Translations under genes and position numbers: made by a program
Assembly: GCF_900100315.1 (NCBI RefSeq)
Contig: NZ_FNFF01000011.1
Coordinates: 170,858-234,857, forward strand
Length of the DNA: 64,000 nucleotides
DNA from: Streptomyces indicus
GTDB taxonomy: Bacteria; Actinomycetota; Actinomycetes; Streptomycetales; Streptomycetaceae
Direction of reading: 5' to 3'
The notes under the pieces: generated by a model
Told to the model about the DNA's origin: nothing
What the model saw: the letters and a program-made list of their open reading frames with translations, nothing else
Database searches by the model: none
Part shown: piece after piece, positions 23,832 through 31,632 of the stretch
Layout of the letters: each line of letters opens with the position of its first letter
Position numbering within the stretch: position 1 is the first letter of the stretch

Positions 23832-24410
23832 ATGGAGCAGGAGCGGGAACGGGAGCAGGCCCGGAAGCGGGAGCAGGGGCAAGGCGAGGCGGGCCAGAGC
23901 CCCGAGCAGGACTGGACCGATGCGCACGTGGCGCGCTGGCTGCCCGTGCTGCCCGGCCTCGACCCGGACGTCGAGGGCGCCGTGACCCGGATGAAGAAGC
24001 TCTCCGTGCACCTGATGCGGGTGCGCGAGCAGTCCCTGGCCGACTTCGCCCTGGACCGCCAGGAGTTCGACACCCTGCACAAGCTCGCCGGCCGCTCGGG
24101 CCGCGCGACGCCCTCCGAGCTCGCGGCCGACCTCGACCTGCGCCCCGCCTCGGTCACGGGCCGCCTCGACGGCCTGGAGAAGCGCGGCTTCGTCCGCCGT
24201 ACGCAGTCGAGGGCCGACCGCCGCCGCGTCGACGTCGAACTCACCGAGGACGGCCGCGCCACGTGGCTGGGCGCGATGGACGTCCTGGGCGACGAGGAGT
24301 ACCGGCTGCTCGGAGTGCTCTCCGCGAAGGAACGCGCCCAACTGTCCGACATGCTGCGGCGGATCATGGTGGCGGCGGAACGGGACGGCGGGGCCGCCTG
24401 GACGGCCTGA
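23832..24410 (+). CDS. MarR-family transcriptional regulator
   Basis: A 192-residue regulator. A Gln/Glu/Arg-rich N-terminal extension of about 28 residues precedes the MarR winged helix (ALDRQEFDTLHKLAGRSGRATPSELA; LRPASVTGRLDGLEKRGFVRRTQSRADRRRVDVELTEDG, here quoted in pieces). The wing motif DRRRVDVELTEDGR is diagnostic. It very probably represses the divergent MFS gene and itself through the TTCG-N4-CGAA sites. The ATG at 23832 lies 24 bp past the last operator, so transcription start and operator overlap closely. Confidence 0.93.
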   Translation: MEQEREREQARKREQGQGEAGQSPEQDWTDAHVARWLPVLPGLDPDVEGAVTRMKKLSVHLMRVREQSLADFALDRQEFDTLHKLAGRSGRATPSELAADLDLRPASVTGRLDGLEKRGFVRRTQSRADRRRVDVELTEDGRATWLGAMDVLGDEEYRLLGVLSAKERAQLSDMLRRIMVAAERDGGAAWTA

Positions 24411-24471
24411 GGGGACAACTTGCCCGGTGGGTGGGGCGGGTTGTCAGTGCCGCCCTCTACGCTCCGTGGCC

Positions 24472-24864
24472 ATGGGGAGACTGACGTTCGTGGATGAGAC
24501 GACCATGGGGGAGCGCGCCGAGGCCTGGGGCCTCGAGATCGCGGAGGAGCGGCTGACGCTGCGCGAGGTGATCCGCCGGCGCGTGTTCCAGGAGGTCGCG
24601 GAATACCACGCCGCGTCGCCGGGGGTGTTCCGCGGCCTGGTCCAGCCCACCGACACCGAACGCACGCTGAACGGTTACGCGCTGAAGCAGCCCCGACGCC
24701 TCGACCCCGAGCGGCAGTTCGCGCACGCGGTGGAGGCCTTCGGGCGGAACGGGTTCCTGGTGCTGATCGGGGACCGCCAGGTGGAGGAGCTGGGCGAGGA
24801 GATCGATCTGCGGATCGGTACGGAGGTCACGTTCCTGAAGCTCGTGCCGCTGGTCGGAGGGTGA
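24472..24864 (+). CDS. Conserved hypothetical protein
   Basis: A 130-residue soluble protein, Glu/Arg-rich and mostly helical by composition (AEAWGLEIAEERLTLREVIRRRVFQEVAEYHA), ending in a short beta-rich segment (LVLIGDRQVEELGEEIDLRIGTEVTFLKLVP). There is no signal peptide, transmembrane segment or known motif. I do not recognise the family. It is 61 bp from the MarR gene in the same direction but has its own start with no strong Shine-Dalgarno, so co-transcription is possible. Codon bias is normal for the genome, which supports it being real. Confidence 0.7.
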   Translation: MGRLTFVDETTMGERAEAWGLEIAEERLTLREVIRRRVFQEVAEYHAASPGVFRGLVQPTDTERTLNGYALKQPRRLDPERQFAHAVEAFGRNGFLVLIGDRQVEELGEEIDLRIGTEVTFLKLVPLVGG

Positions 24865-24865
24865 G

Positions 24866-25087
24866 TCAGCTCTGAGCCACGCTCACGAGGGCCACCGCAC
24901 CGCCGGCGATCAGGGTGAGCGGCAGGCCGATGGTGAGGGCGGCCAGGCGCCAGCCTGCGGTCGCCCCGCTTCTCTCGCCCGTCGTGCAACTCAGGATGAT
25001 CATGACGATGAAGTAGCCGAGGAGCGCCAGCGCGCAGAGGCAGAGGAAGCCCAGCACCAGCAGTGCGAAGACGACGAACAGGATCAC
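24866..25087 (-). CDS. Small two-helix membrane protein
   Basis: A 73-residue protein with TM1 (ILFVVFALLVLGFLCLCALALLGYFIVMIIL, a long hydrophobic stretch) and TM2 (LAALTIGLPLTLIAGGAVALVS), joined by a polar loop with Cys-Thr-Thr-Gly. The GTG at 25087 has AAGGG 8 nt upstream; the GTG at 25096 touches that same sequence and is less likely. It follows the TetR gene by 45 bp and could be the last gene of the TetR operon. Function unknown. Confidence 0.65.
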   Translation of the reverse strand: MILFVVFALLVLGFLCLCALALLGYFIVMIILSCTTGERSGATAGWRLAALTIGLPLTLIAGGAVALVSVAQS

Positions 25088-25132
25088 AGGGAGCACCCTT
25101 CGGTCGGGCCGGCGGCCGGCCCTCCGACAGGG

Positions 25133-25870
25133 TCAGCTCGCGGTGGAACCGGACTTGCCGCCGGCGTCGGACTCGTCCGTCATGCCGGGCAGGAAGTCCA
25201 CGAACAGTTCATGGACCTCGCGTACGAGCGGGCGCAGCACCCGGAAGCGGGCCAGCGCCACGCCGCGCGTGGTGAGCTTCGCGCCCCGGTCCGCGAGCCG
25301 GTAGCAGCGCTCGCGGCCGGGGGAGCGGTCGAACACCCAGTACAGGACCAGGCCCATCTGGGAGAGCCAGAGCATCTCCGGGAGGATGTCCTCGAGTTCC
25401 GCCGGGATCTTCGCCTTCGATCCGGCGAGCACCTCGCGGTACACGTCGATCGCCGCCTCCCGCGCATGCGCCGAGTCGGTGGAGAAGGGGCTGAGCGGGG
25501 AGTCCGGGTCGGCGGCGTTCTTGAAGAACTGCGCCGCGAACTCGTGGTACGGCTCCGCGATGTCCAGCCACGCCCGGTGCACCCCGGAGATCCGCTTCTC
25601 CAGATCCGTCTCGCGGTCGAGTACCGGCCGTACGGCGGCCTGGTGTTCGGCGCCGATCCGGTCGTAGAAGCCCTGGATCAGGTGCTCCTTGCCGGCGAAG
25701 TAGTAGTACGCGTTGCCGACGGAGACCCCCGCCTCCTTGGCGATGGCCCGCATGGTCGTCTTGTCGTAACCGCGCTCCTGGAAGAGCCGCATCGCGGTCT
25801 CCAGGATCAGCGTCCGCGTCTGCTCGCTCTTGGGTGCGGGCGCGCCCTTGGTCTCCGGCGACACGTTCAC
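25133..25870 (-). CDS. TetR-family transcriptional regulator
   Basis: A 245-residue regulator. The N-terminal HTH (about residues 20-65) reads LILETAMRLFQERGYDKTTMRAIAKEAGVSVGNAYYYFAGKEHLI (in parts), a standard TetR domain, followed by a helical ligand domain of the TetR_C type. It follows the thiol-oxidoreductase-like gene by 32 bp in the same direction and is most simply the repressor of that operon, acting on the paired TTGAACGCGTTCAA palindromes upstream of the first gene (inference). The GTG at 25870 was chosen over the ORF start at 25921, which lies inside the preceding gene. Confidence 0.9.
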   Translation of the reverse strand: MNVSPETKGAPAPKSEQTRTLILETAMRLFQERGYDKTTMRAIAKEAGVSVGNAYYYFAGKEHLIQGFYDRIGAEHQAAVRPVLDRETDLEKRISGVHRAWLDIAEPYHEFAAQFFKNAADPDSPLSPFSTDSAHAREAAIDVYREVLAGSKAKIPAELEDILPEMLWLSQMGLVLYWVFDRSPGRERCYRLADRGAKLTTRGVALARFRVLRPLVREVHELFVDFLPGMTDESDAGGKSGSTAS

Positions 25871-25902
25871 GCTCTCTTTCCCTGCTGGCACGGTCCCCGA
25901 GC

Positions 25903-26505
25903 CTAACGACTCGTGCGGCACCCCGGGTCACATGCCTCGGCGCCGCCGTACGACCAGCCGTGCTGCGGGTGGTAGACCCATCCGTCGGCCCGCCGGTACA
26001 CGCCCCCGCTCCAGCCCTCGCTCCGCTGCCACCGCGCCCCGCGGTACTTGGCGGCGGCGAGCAGCGCTCCTCGTGCGAACAGCGCCCCCGAGTGCGAGGC
26101 CAGCCGGTGTGCGAGCGGGCGGTGCTCGGCCAGCGCCCACAGGCACACCACCCAGGCCGCGGGCCCCCGGTACACCTGCCCGCCGTCCCCCACCACGGTG
26201 ATCTCGTCCAGGGTCCGCCCGTGCTCGAGGCCCGGGAAGCGCCGCTGTGCCTCGGCCGAGCCGGCCGGCACGAGATCGAGCGGCACCAACTGCCGCTGCC
26301 GTACGAGCCAGTTCCGCAGGTGCGTGCAGAGCGGGCACTCCGCGTCGTACAGGACGGTCAGCCGGCGGACCGGGGCGTACGCCGCGCCCCGGCCCCCCTG
26401 CTCCGGGGCGGCAACACCCCGGCCCCCCTGCTCCGGGGCGGCAACACCCCGGCCCCCCTGCTCCGGAGCATCGCCCCGGCCCCCGTACTCCTGAGCGCTC
26501 CCCAT
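25903..26505 (-). CDS. DCC/DUF393-family thiol-disulfide oxidoreductase-like protein
   Basis: A 200-residue protein with the DUF393 signature LTVLYDAECPLCTHLRNWL around residues 48-66, including the CPLC dithiol, and ITVVGDGGQVYRGPAAWVVCLWAL in the middle. A 40-residue N-terminal extension consists of three 10-residue repeats (APEQGGRGVA) encoded by 30-bp repeats. The C-terminus has a Trp/Tyr/Gly-rich tail (WSGGVYRRADGWVYHPQHGW). DCC proteins are thioredoxin-fold redox proteins of unclear substrate. It is the second gene of the operon, 3 bp after the membrane protein, and precedes TetR. The repeat number probably varies between strains. Confidence 0.85.
   Translation of the reverse strand: MGSAQEYGGRGDAPEQGGRGVAAPEQGGRGVAAPEQGGRGAAYAPVRRLTVLYDAECPLCTHLRNWLVRQRQLVPLDLVPAGSAEAQRRFPGLEHGRTLDEITVVGDGGQVYRGPAAWVVCLWALAEHRPLAHRLASHSGALFARGALLAAAKYRGARWQRSEGWSGGVYRRADGWVYHPQHGWSYGGAEACDPGCRTSR
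26387..26476. repeat. In-frame 30-bp tandem repeat in the DCC gene
   Basis: Three copies (26387, 26417, 26447) of a unit beginning CCCCGGCCCCCC, the first two identical over the full unit. Each encodes ten residues (APEQGGRGVA) of the N-terminal extension. Confidence 0.9.
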
Positions 26506-26508
26506 CGC

Positions 26509-26934
26509 TCAGGCCCCCGTCGGTGTGGCCCACGCCCGCTGTTCGCCGCTGAACCCCTGCGGCGGTACGGGCGGCATCTGCTCGCGCTCCATGACGCCCC
26601 GGCGCCGGATCTTGTTGAGGACCCAGACGTTGCCGAGGTGCATCACCCCCAGGACGAGCAGCACCACACCGAGCTTCACCGACAGCGCCTCGAAGACCCC
26701 CCGCGCGTCGGTGATCAGGTCGTCCGCGTTCAGATACAGCGCCACGAACCCGAGGTTGACCAGATAGAAGCCGACGACGAGCAGGTGGTTCACCGCGTTG
26801 GCGAGCGCCTCGTTCCCCCGCAGCACATCGCTGAGGAAGACCCGCCCGTTGCGGCTGAGCGTGCGCGCGACCCACACCGTCAGACCGATGCTGACGACCA
26901 GGTAGATGACGTACGCGACGACCGTGAGGTCCAT
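26509..26934 (-). CDS. Four-helix integral membrane protein
   Basis: A 141-residue protein with four hydrophobic segments (VVAYVIYLVVSIGLTVWVA; NHLLVVGFYLVNLGFVALYL; ALSVKLGVVLLVLGVMHLGNVWV, plus a weaker one around ALANAV) and a cytoplasmic tail. I do not recognise the family; the conserved-looking NxGRVFLSDVLRGNEALANAVNHL segment (split here) may be functional. The ATG at 26934 has AAGGGGG 8 nt upstream; an in-frame ATG at 26961 sits inside the palindromic operator and is rejected. It is the first gene of the TetR-controlled operon. Confidence 0.78.
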   Translation of the reverse strand: MDLTVVAYVIYLVVSIGLTVWVARTLSRNGRVFLSDVLRGNEALANAVNHLLVVGFYLVNLGFVALYLNADDLITDARGVFEALSVKLGVVLLVLGVMHLGNVWVLNKIRRRGVMEREQMPPVPPQGFSGEQRAWATPTGA

Positions 26935-26947
26935 GTCCAGCGCCCCC

Positions 26948-27005
26948 TTGAACGCGTTCAAAACCTTGTGGGCATGACTGTAGCGCTGTTTTTGAACGCG
27001 TTCAA
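26948..27005 (-). promoter_or_regulatory. Promoter flanked by two identical 14-bp palindromic operators
   Basis: TTGAACGCGTTCAA occurs twice, at 26948-26961 and 26992-27005, 44 bp apart. On the minus strand the distal copy supplies a -35 TTGAAC (27005-27000) followed by a 17-bp spacer and TACAGT as -10 (26982-26977). The proximal copy lies just past the predicted start point. This is a textbook repressor arrangement for the operon reading left. Confidence 0.8.
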
Positions 27006-27068
27006 GCTCTGGTTGGCGCCGCTCCGGCCTCGCTAACCTGATCTGCGACCGGGGGAGGCGGGCGGGCG

Positions 27069-28508
27069 ATGTCGATGGGTCTGACGGAAGGTCAGTTACT
27101 CGACCAGGGGCGCTATGTCGTCGAGGAGCGCATCGGTGCGGGCGGCATGGCGGCCGTCTACCGCGCGCGGGACACCGAGTTGGAGCGCACGGTCGCGGTG
27201 AAGACCATGAGCGCCGCGCTCGCCGCCGAGGAGAGCGGCCGCGAGCGCTTCCGGCGCGAGGCCAGGGCCGTGGCGCGGCTCAGCCATCCCCATGTGGTCG
27301 CCGTCTACGACGTACGGGAGGAGGCGCTGCCCGCCGGGCCGCTGCCGTATCTCGTCATGGAGTACGTCGACGGGGAGACCCTCGCCGCGAGCATGCCGGC
27401 CGAGCCCGGCGCGGCCAACCTCGACCGGTCGCTGCGGATCACCGGCGAGATACTCGACGCCCTGGCCGCGAGCCATGAGCACGGCATGGTCCACCGGGAC
27501 ATCAAGCCGGCCAACGTGATGGTGTGCCGGGACGGTTCGGTCAAGGTCATGGACTTCGGCATCGCGCACGCCCTGGAGGCGCCGGGCACCGCCCTGACCC
27601 GGACGGGCACGGCGATCGGTACACCGCACTACATGTCGCCCGAGCAGTTCGAGGGCCGGGCTGTGGACGGCCGCTCGGACCTCTACTCGCTGGGCGTGGT
27701 GCTCTTCGAACTGCTCACAGGGGCCGTCCCGTTCGACGCCGACTCCGGGTTCCAGGTCGGCTACCAGCACGTGACCAAGCCGCCGCCGACCCTGGGCGAG
27801 CGCGGGGCGGAGGTCCCGGCCGCGGTGGAGGCGCTGGTCGCGCGGGCCCTGGCCAAGGACCCGGCCGACCGGTTCGCGGACGCGGACGCCATGCGGGCGG
27901 AGGTCCGGCGGCTGCGCGAAGGCGGCGTGGGACCGGCTGCCGACCCGCACGCCGCGACGGGACCCGTGCCCGCGCCGGGCCCGACGAGGATCTACGCACA
28001 GACGCCGACACCGACGCCACCGTTCGGCCCGTCGGGCCCGCCGACTCCGGCCGGTCCGCCGACTCCGGCCGCCGCGGCCACTCCGGCCACCCCCGTCGCC
28101 GCGCCCTACCCGGCCCCCGCGCAGACTCCGCCCCCGTACGGCGGCGCTACAGGCCAACAGCCCCCGCTCCAGTGGACCGGGCCGGCCGCCGCTCCCCTCT
28201 ACCGGCCGCCCGCGGACGCGCCCGCCGGGACACGGCTCGGCCGCTGGGCCCGACGGCTCGTCCGCGCGTACGTGCTGTTCCTGGTGGGCGGGTTGTGTGC
28301 CGTGGTCTACCTCAACAGGTCGGAGCTGGAGGGCCTCACCATCCCGGCGCTGGGTGCGCTCGGCTGTGCCGCCGCGGGGATCTGGGTGGCGGCCGGGGTG
28401 CTGGCCCGTGCGAGACGGCTGCAACGCCTGGCGGGGCTGCTCGCGCTGCTCGGGAACAGCTATGTGCTGCTGACCGTGCTGAACGAGATGGCCGCGCGCA
28501 GCCGTTGA
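27069..28508 (+). CDS. Serine/threonine protein kinase (PknB type), membrane-anchored
   Basis: A 479-residue Hanks-type kinase. Kinase domain about residues 15-275: GAGGMAAVYRARD, VAVKTM, HRDIKPANVMV, DFGIAHAL, GTPHYMSPEQF and YSLGVVLFELLTG. A Pro/Thr-rich linker (about 290-390) leads to three hydrophobic helices (RAYVLFLVGGLCAVVYL; LGALGCAAAGIWVAAGVLA; GLLALLGNSYVLLTVL) at the C-terminus. There are no PASTA repeats. It phosphorylates Ser/Thr substrates at the membrane; targets are unknown. It is divergent from the TetR-controlled operon, with the paired palindromes 64 bp upstream of its ATG, so the same repressor might affect it. Confidence 0.93.
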   Translation: MSMGLTEGQLLDQGRYVVEERIGAGGMAAVYRARDTELERTVAVKTMSAALAAEESGRERFRREARAVARLSHPHVVAVYDVREEALPAGPLPYLVMEYVDGETLAASMPAEPGAANLDRSLRITGEILDALAASHEHGMVHRDIKPANVMVCRDGSVKVMDFGIAHALEAPGTALTRTGTAIGTPHYMSPEQFEGRAVDGRSDLYSLGVVLFELLTGAVPFDADSGFQVGYQHVTKPPPTLGERGAEVPAAVEALVARALAKDPADRFADADAMRAEVRRLREGGVGPAADPHAATGPVPAPGPTRIYAQTPTPTPPFGPSGPPTPAGPPTPAAAATPATPVAAPYPAPAQTPPPYGGATGQQPPLQWTGPAAAPLYRPPADAPAGTRLGRWARRLVRAYVLFLVGGLCAVVYLNRSELEGLTIPALGALGCAAAGIWVAAGVLARARRLQRLAGLLALLGNSYVLLTVLNEMAARSR

Positions 28509-28530
28509 CGCGGCGGGCCGGAGCCGAGCG

Positions 28531-28977
28531 CTAGCGTGCGGTCGGCTCGCGCTCCCGGTCCGGCTCGTGCTCCCCGGCGGTCGCCGTGGCGCGTGCCAGG
28601 GACGGACGCTTCAGGTAGTCCGTGAACCCGAGGATGTTCCCCCAGGGGTCGGCCAGTTCGACGGTCCAGCCCGTCGACACGGAGAACGGCGCACCCGGCA
28701 CGACACCGGCCGAGGTCAGCTCCACGGCGGCCTTGCGGGCGTCCGGCACCTCGATCCACAGACGCGGCGACCACTCGCCGGCCGGGCGGTGCGGCAGACC
28801 GTCCTCCTGGCGCAGCAGCACGCCCGGGGTCTCCGTGCCCACCTTCAGGCCTGCGATGCCGGCCTCGTCGAGCCGGAAGGCGAGCGGGAACCCGGCCCGC
28901 TCGTAGAAGTCCACGGCCTCGGCGAGGTCTCCGACGGGGAGCAGTACGTTGTCGAGGCCGAGCAGTTCCAGTGACAT
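28531..28977 (-). CDS. VOC/glyoxalase-fold protein
   Basis: A 148-residue VOC protein with GLDNVLLPVGDLAEAVDFYERAGFPLAF (in parts) as the first module and SPRLWIEVPDARKAAVELTSAG plus TGWTVELADPWGNILGFTDY as the second. The closing DPWGNILGFTDY is typical. The C-terminal 20 residues are Arg/Glu/Thr-rich. It converges with the kinase gene (22-bp gap) and lies downstream of sdhB, from which it is separated by a strong terminator, so it has its own promoter within 28978-29020. Substrate unknown. Confidence 0.87.
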   Translation of the reverse strand: MSLELLGLDNVLLPVGDLAEAVDFYERAGFPLAFRLDEAGIAGLKVGTETPGVLLRQEDGLPHRPAGEWSPRLWIEVPDARKAAVELTSAGVVPGAPFSVSTGWTVELADPWGNILGFTDYLKRPSLARATATAGEHEPDREREPTAR

Positions 28978-29020
28978 GGCGTCAGATTAGGTCCGGGCCG
29001 CCGCAACGGACCGAGGACGC

Positions 29021-29060
29021 GCGAGGGCCCCGTCTCCCGAACGGGAAACGGGGCCCTCGC
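29021..29060 (-). terminator. Strong hairpin terminator of the sdh operon
   Basis: GCGAGGGCCCCGT (29021-29033) pairs perfectly with ACGGGGCCCTCGC (29048-29060) around a 14-nt loop, 43 bp past the sdhB stop. No U tract follows, as is common in streptomycetes. Confidence 0.85.
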
Positions 29061-29105
29061 CCACGTACGCGGAGGAAGCTCACCCACGTACGCGGAAGAA
29101 GCTCA
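29060..29105. repeat. 23-bp tandem repeat across the sdhB stop
   Basis: Two copies (29060-29082, 29083-29105) of a unit beginning CCCACGTACGCGG, differing at one base. The inner copy contains the sdhB TGA, and the outer copy repeats it downstream. Confidence 0.9.
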
Positions 29106-29861
29106 GAAGCGACGCGTGATCAGCGCGCGCTTCACTTCCTGGATCGCCTTGGTGACCTCGATGCCGCGGGGGCAGGCGTCCGTGCAGTTGAAGGTGGTGC
29201 GGCAACGCCACACACCGTCACGGTCGTTGAGGATCTCCAGGCGCTGCTCGCCGGCCTCGTCGCGCGAGTCGAAGATGAAGCGGTGCGCGTTGACGATCGC
29301 CGCCGGGCCGAAGTACTGCCCGTCGTTCCAGAACACCGGGCACGACGAGGTGCACGCGGCGCACAGGATGCACTTGGTGGTGTCGTCGAAGCGCTCGCGG
29401 TCCTCGGGGGACTGCAGGCGCTCGCGCGTCGGCTCGTTGCCGGACGTGATGAGGAAGGGCATCACGTCGCGGTACGCCTGGAAGAACGGCTCCATGTCGA
29501 CCACGAGGTCCTTGAGCACGGTCAGGCCCTTGATGGGCTCGACCGTGATCGGCTTCTCGGGGTTGATGTCCTTGATCAGAGTCTTGCAGGCCAGACGGTT
29601 CTTGCCGTTGATCCGCATGGCGTCCGAGCCGCAGATGCCGTGCGCGCAGGAGCGGCGGAAGGTCAGCGAGCCGTCCAGGTCCCACTTGATCTTGTGCAGA
29701 CCGTCGAGCACACGCTCCTTCGGATCGATCTCGATCCGGAAGTCCTCCCACACCGCGTCCTCGGAGAGCTCCGGGTTGAAGCGGCGGATGCGGAAGGTGA
29801 CCGTGATGTAGGGCGAGGCGGTGGCGCCGGCCTCGGCCTTGTCCAGTACGGGAGTTGCCAT
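29103..29861 (-). CDS. sdhB: Succinate dehydrogenase iron-sulfur subunit
   Basis: A 252-residue subunit of complex II carrying electrons from FAD to quinone. [2Fe-2S] ligands are in RRSCAHGICGSDAMRINGKNRLACKT (residues about 70-95, quoted as SCAHGICGSD and RLACKT). The [4Fe-4S] and [3Fe-4S] sites are in CILCAACTSSCPVFW and FNCTDACPRGIEVTKAI. Length is normal. Its ATG shares one base with the sdhA stop (TGATG), so the two are coupled. Last gene of sdhCDAB; a 23-bp repeat and the hairpin follow. Confidence 0.97.
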   Translation of the reverse strand: MATPVLDKAEAGATASPYITVTFRIRRFNPELSEDAVWEDFRIEIDPKERVLDGLHKIKWDLDGSLTFRRSCAHGICGSDAMRINGKNRLACKTLIKDINPEKPITVEPIKGLTVLKDLVVDMEPFFQAYRDVMPFLITSGNEPTRERLQSPEDRERFDDTTKCILCAACTSSCPVFWNDGQYFGPAAIVNAHRFIFDSRDEAGEQRLEILNDRDGVWRCRTTFNCTDACPRGIEVTKAIQEVKRALITRRF

Positions 29862-31615
29862 CAGTACTTACGCTCCATCGGCTGGTAGCGGGTCGTGACG
29901 ACCGGCTTGTAGTCGAGGCGGACGGAATCGGAGCCGTCGTCGCCGACCTCGCGGTACGCCATGGTGTGGCGCATGAAGTTGACGTCGTCGCGGTTCGGGT
30001 AGTCCTCGCGGTAGTGACCGCCGCGGGACTCCTTGCGCGCGAGCGCGGAGACCGCCATGACCTCGGCCAGGTCGAGCAGGTTGCCCAGCTCGATGGCCTC
30101 CAGGAGGTCGGTGTTGAACCGCTTGCCCTTGTCCTGGATGGACACGTTCTTGTAGCGGGCGCGCAGCTCGCCGATCTTCTCGACGGCCGACTTGATGGTC
30201 TGCTCCGTACGGAACACCATCACGTTGGCGTCCATCGTCTCCTGCAGCTCCTTGCGGATGTCCGCCACGCGCTCGTTGCCCGTGGAGTTCCGCAGCCGCT
30301 CGACCTGCTCCTGGACCAGCTCGGCCGGGTTCTCCGGGAGCTCCACGTAGTCGCTCTTCGCCGAGTACTCGGCGGCGGCGATACCGGCGCGGCGGCCGAA
30401 GACGTTGATGTCGAGCAGCGAGTTGGTGCCCAGGCGGTTGGCGCCGTGCACCGACACGCAGGCGACCTCTCCGGCGGCGTACAGACCCGGGACGACGGTG
30501 GTGTTGTCCGCCAGGACCTCACCCTCGACGTTCGTCGGGATGCCGCCCATCGCGTAGTGCGCGGTCGGCTGGATCGGGATCGGGTCCGTGTAGGGCTCGA
30601 TACCGAGGTACGTACGCGCGAACTCGGTGATGTCCGGGAGCTTCGCGTCCAGCTGCTCCGGCGGCAGGTGGGTCAGGTCGAGGAAGACGTGGTCGCCCTC
30701 GGGACCGCAGCCGCGGCCCTCGCGGATCTCGGTGTAGATCGCGCGCGAGACGACGTCACGCGAGGCGAGGTCCTTCATGACGGGCGCGTACTTCTCCATG
30801 AAGCGCTCGCCGTCCTTGTTGCGGAGGATGCCGCCCTCGCCACGCGCACCCTCGGTGAGGAGGATGCCCATGCGCCAGATGCCGGTCGGGTGGAACTGGA
30901 AGAACTCCATGTCCTCCAGCGGCAGTCCGCGCCGGTAGCAGGCCGCCTGGCCGTCACCGGTGAGGGTGTGCGCGTTGGAGGTCACCTTGAAGAACTTGCC
31001 GGTGCCGCCGGACGCGTAGATCACGGCCTTCGCCTGGAAGACGTGGATCTCGCCGGTGGCCAGCTCGTACGCCACGACGCCGGCCGACGTCTTGACGCCG
31101 TCGACCTCGGTGATGAGCTGGTCGAGGACGTAGAACTCGTTGAAGAACTCCACGCCCTCCTTGATGCAGTTCTGGTAGAGCGTCTGGAGGATCATGTGGC
31201 CGGTGCGGTCGCCCGAGTAGCAGGCGCGGCGGACCGGGGCCTCACCGTGGTTGCGGGAGTGCCCGCCGAAGCGGCGCTGGTCGATCTTCCCGTCCTGGGT
31301 GCGGCCGAACGGCAGGCCCATCTTCTCCAGGTCGAGGACCGCGTCGATGGCCTCCTTCGCCAGGATCTCGGCGGCGTCCTGGTCGACCAGGTAGTCGCCG
31401 CCCTTGATCGTGTCGAAGGTGTGCCACTCCCAGTTGTCCTCCTCCACGTTGGCGAGCGCGGCGGCCATGCCGCCCTGCGCGGCGCCCGTGTGGGACCGGG
31501 TGGGGTAGAGCTTGGTCAGCACGGCGGTGCGGCTGCGCTTCGTCGCCTCGATGGCGGCGCGCATGCCGGCGCCGCCGGCGCCGACGATGACGGTGTCGTA
31601 CTTGTGGATCTGCAT
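29861..31615 (-). CDS. sdhA: Succinate dehydrogenase flavoprotein subunit
   Basis: A 584-residue covalent-FAD subunit that oxidises succinate to fumarate in the TCA cycle. The Rossmann start is YDTVIVGAGGAGMRAA; the flavinylation His is in TRSHTGAAQGG (about residue 42). Catalytic residues appear in EFFQFHPTGI and SRDVVSRAI (active-site Arg), and RLGTNSLLDINVFGRRAG is near residue 400. It sits 17 bp after sdhD and overlaps sdhB by one base. It belongs to the aerobic Sdh1-type complex with separate C and D anchors. Confidence 0.98.
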   Translation of the reverse strand: MQIHKYDTVIVGAGGAGMRAAIEATKRSRTAVLTKLYPTRSHTGAAQGGMAAALANVEEDNWEWHTFDTIKGGDYLVDQDAAEILAKEAIDAVLDLEKMGLPFGRTQDGKIDQRRFGGHSRNHGEAPVRRACYSGDRTGHMILQTLYQNCIKEGVEFFNEFYVLDQLITEVDGVKTSAGVVAYELATGEIHVFQAKAVIYASGGTGKFFKVTSNAHTLTGDGQAACYRRGLPLEDMEFFQFHPTGIWRMGILLTEGARGEGGILRNKDGERFMEKYAPVMKDLASRDVVSRAIYTEIREGRGCGPEGDHVFLDLTHLPPEQLDAKLPDITEFARTYLGIEPYTDPIPIQPTAHYAMGGIPTNVEGEVLADNTTVVPGLYAAGEVACVSVHGANRLGTNSLLDINVFGRRAGIAAAEYSAKSDYVELPENPAELVQEQVERLRNSTGNERVADIRKELQETMDANVMVFRTEQTIKSAVEKIGELRARYKNVSIQDKGKRFNTDLLEAIELGNLLDLAEVMAVSALARKESRGGHYREDYPNRDDVNFMRHTMAYREVGDDGSDSVRLDYKPVVTTRYQPMERKY

Positions 31616-31632
31616 GAGTCGTTACCCCGGGC

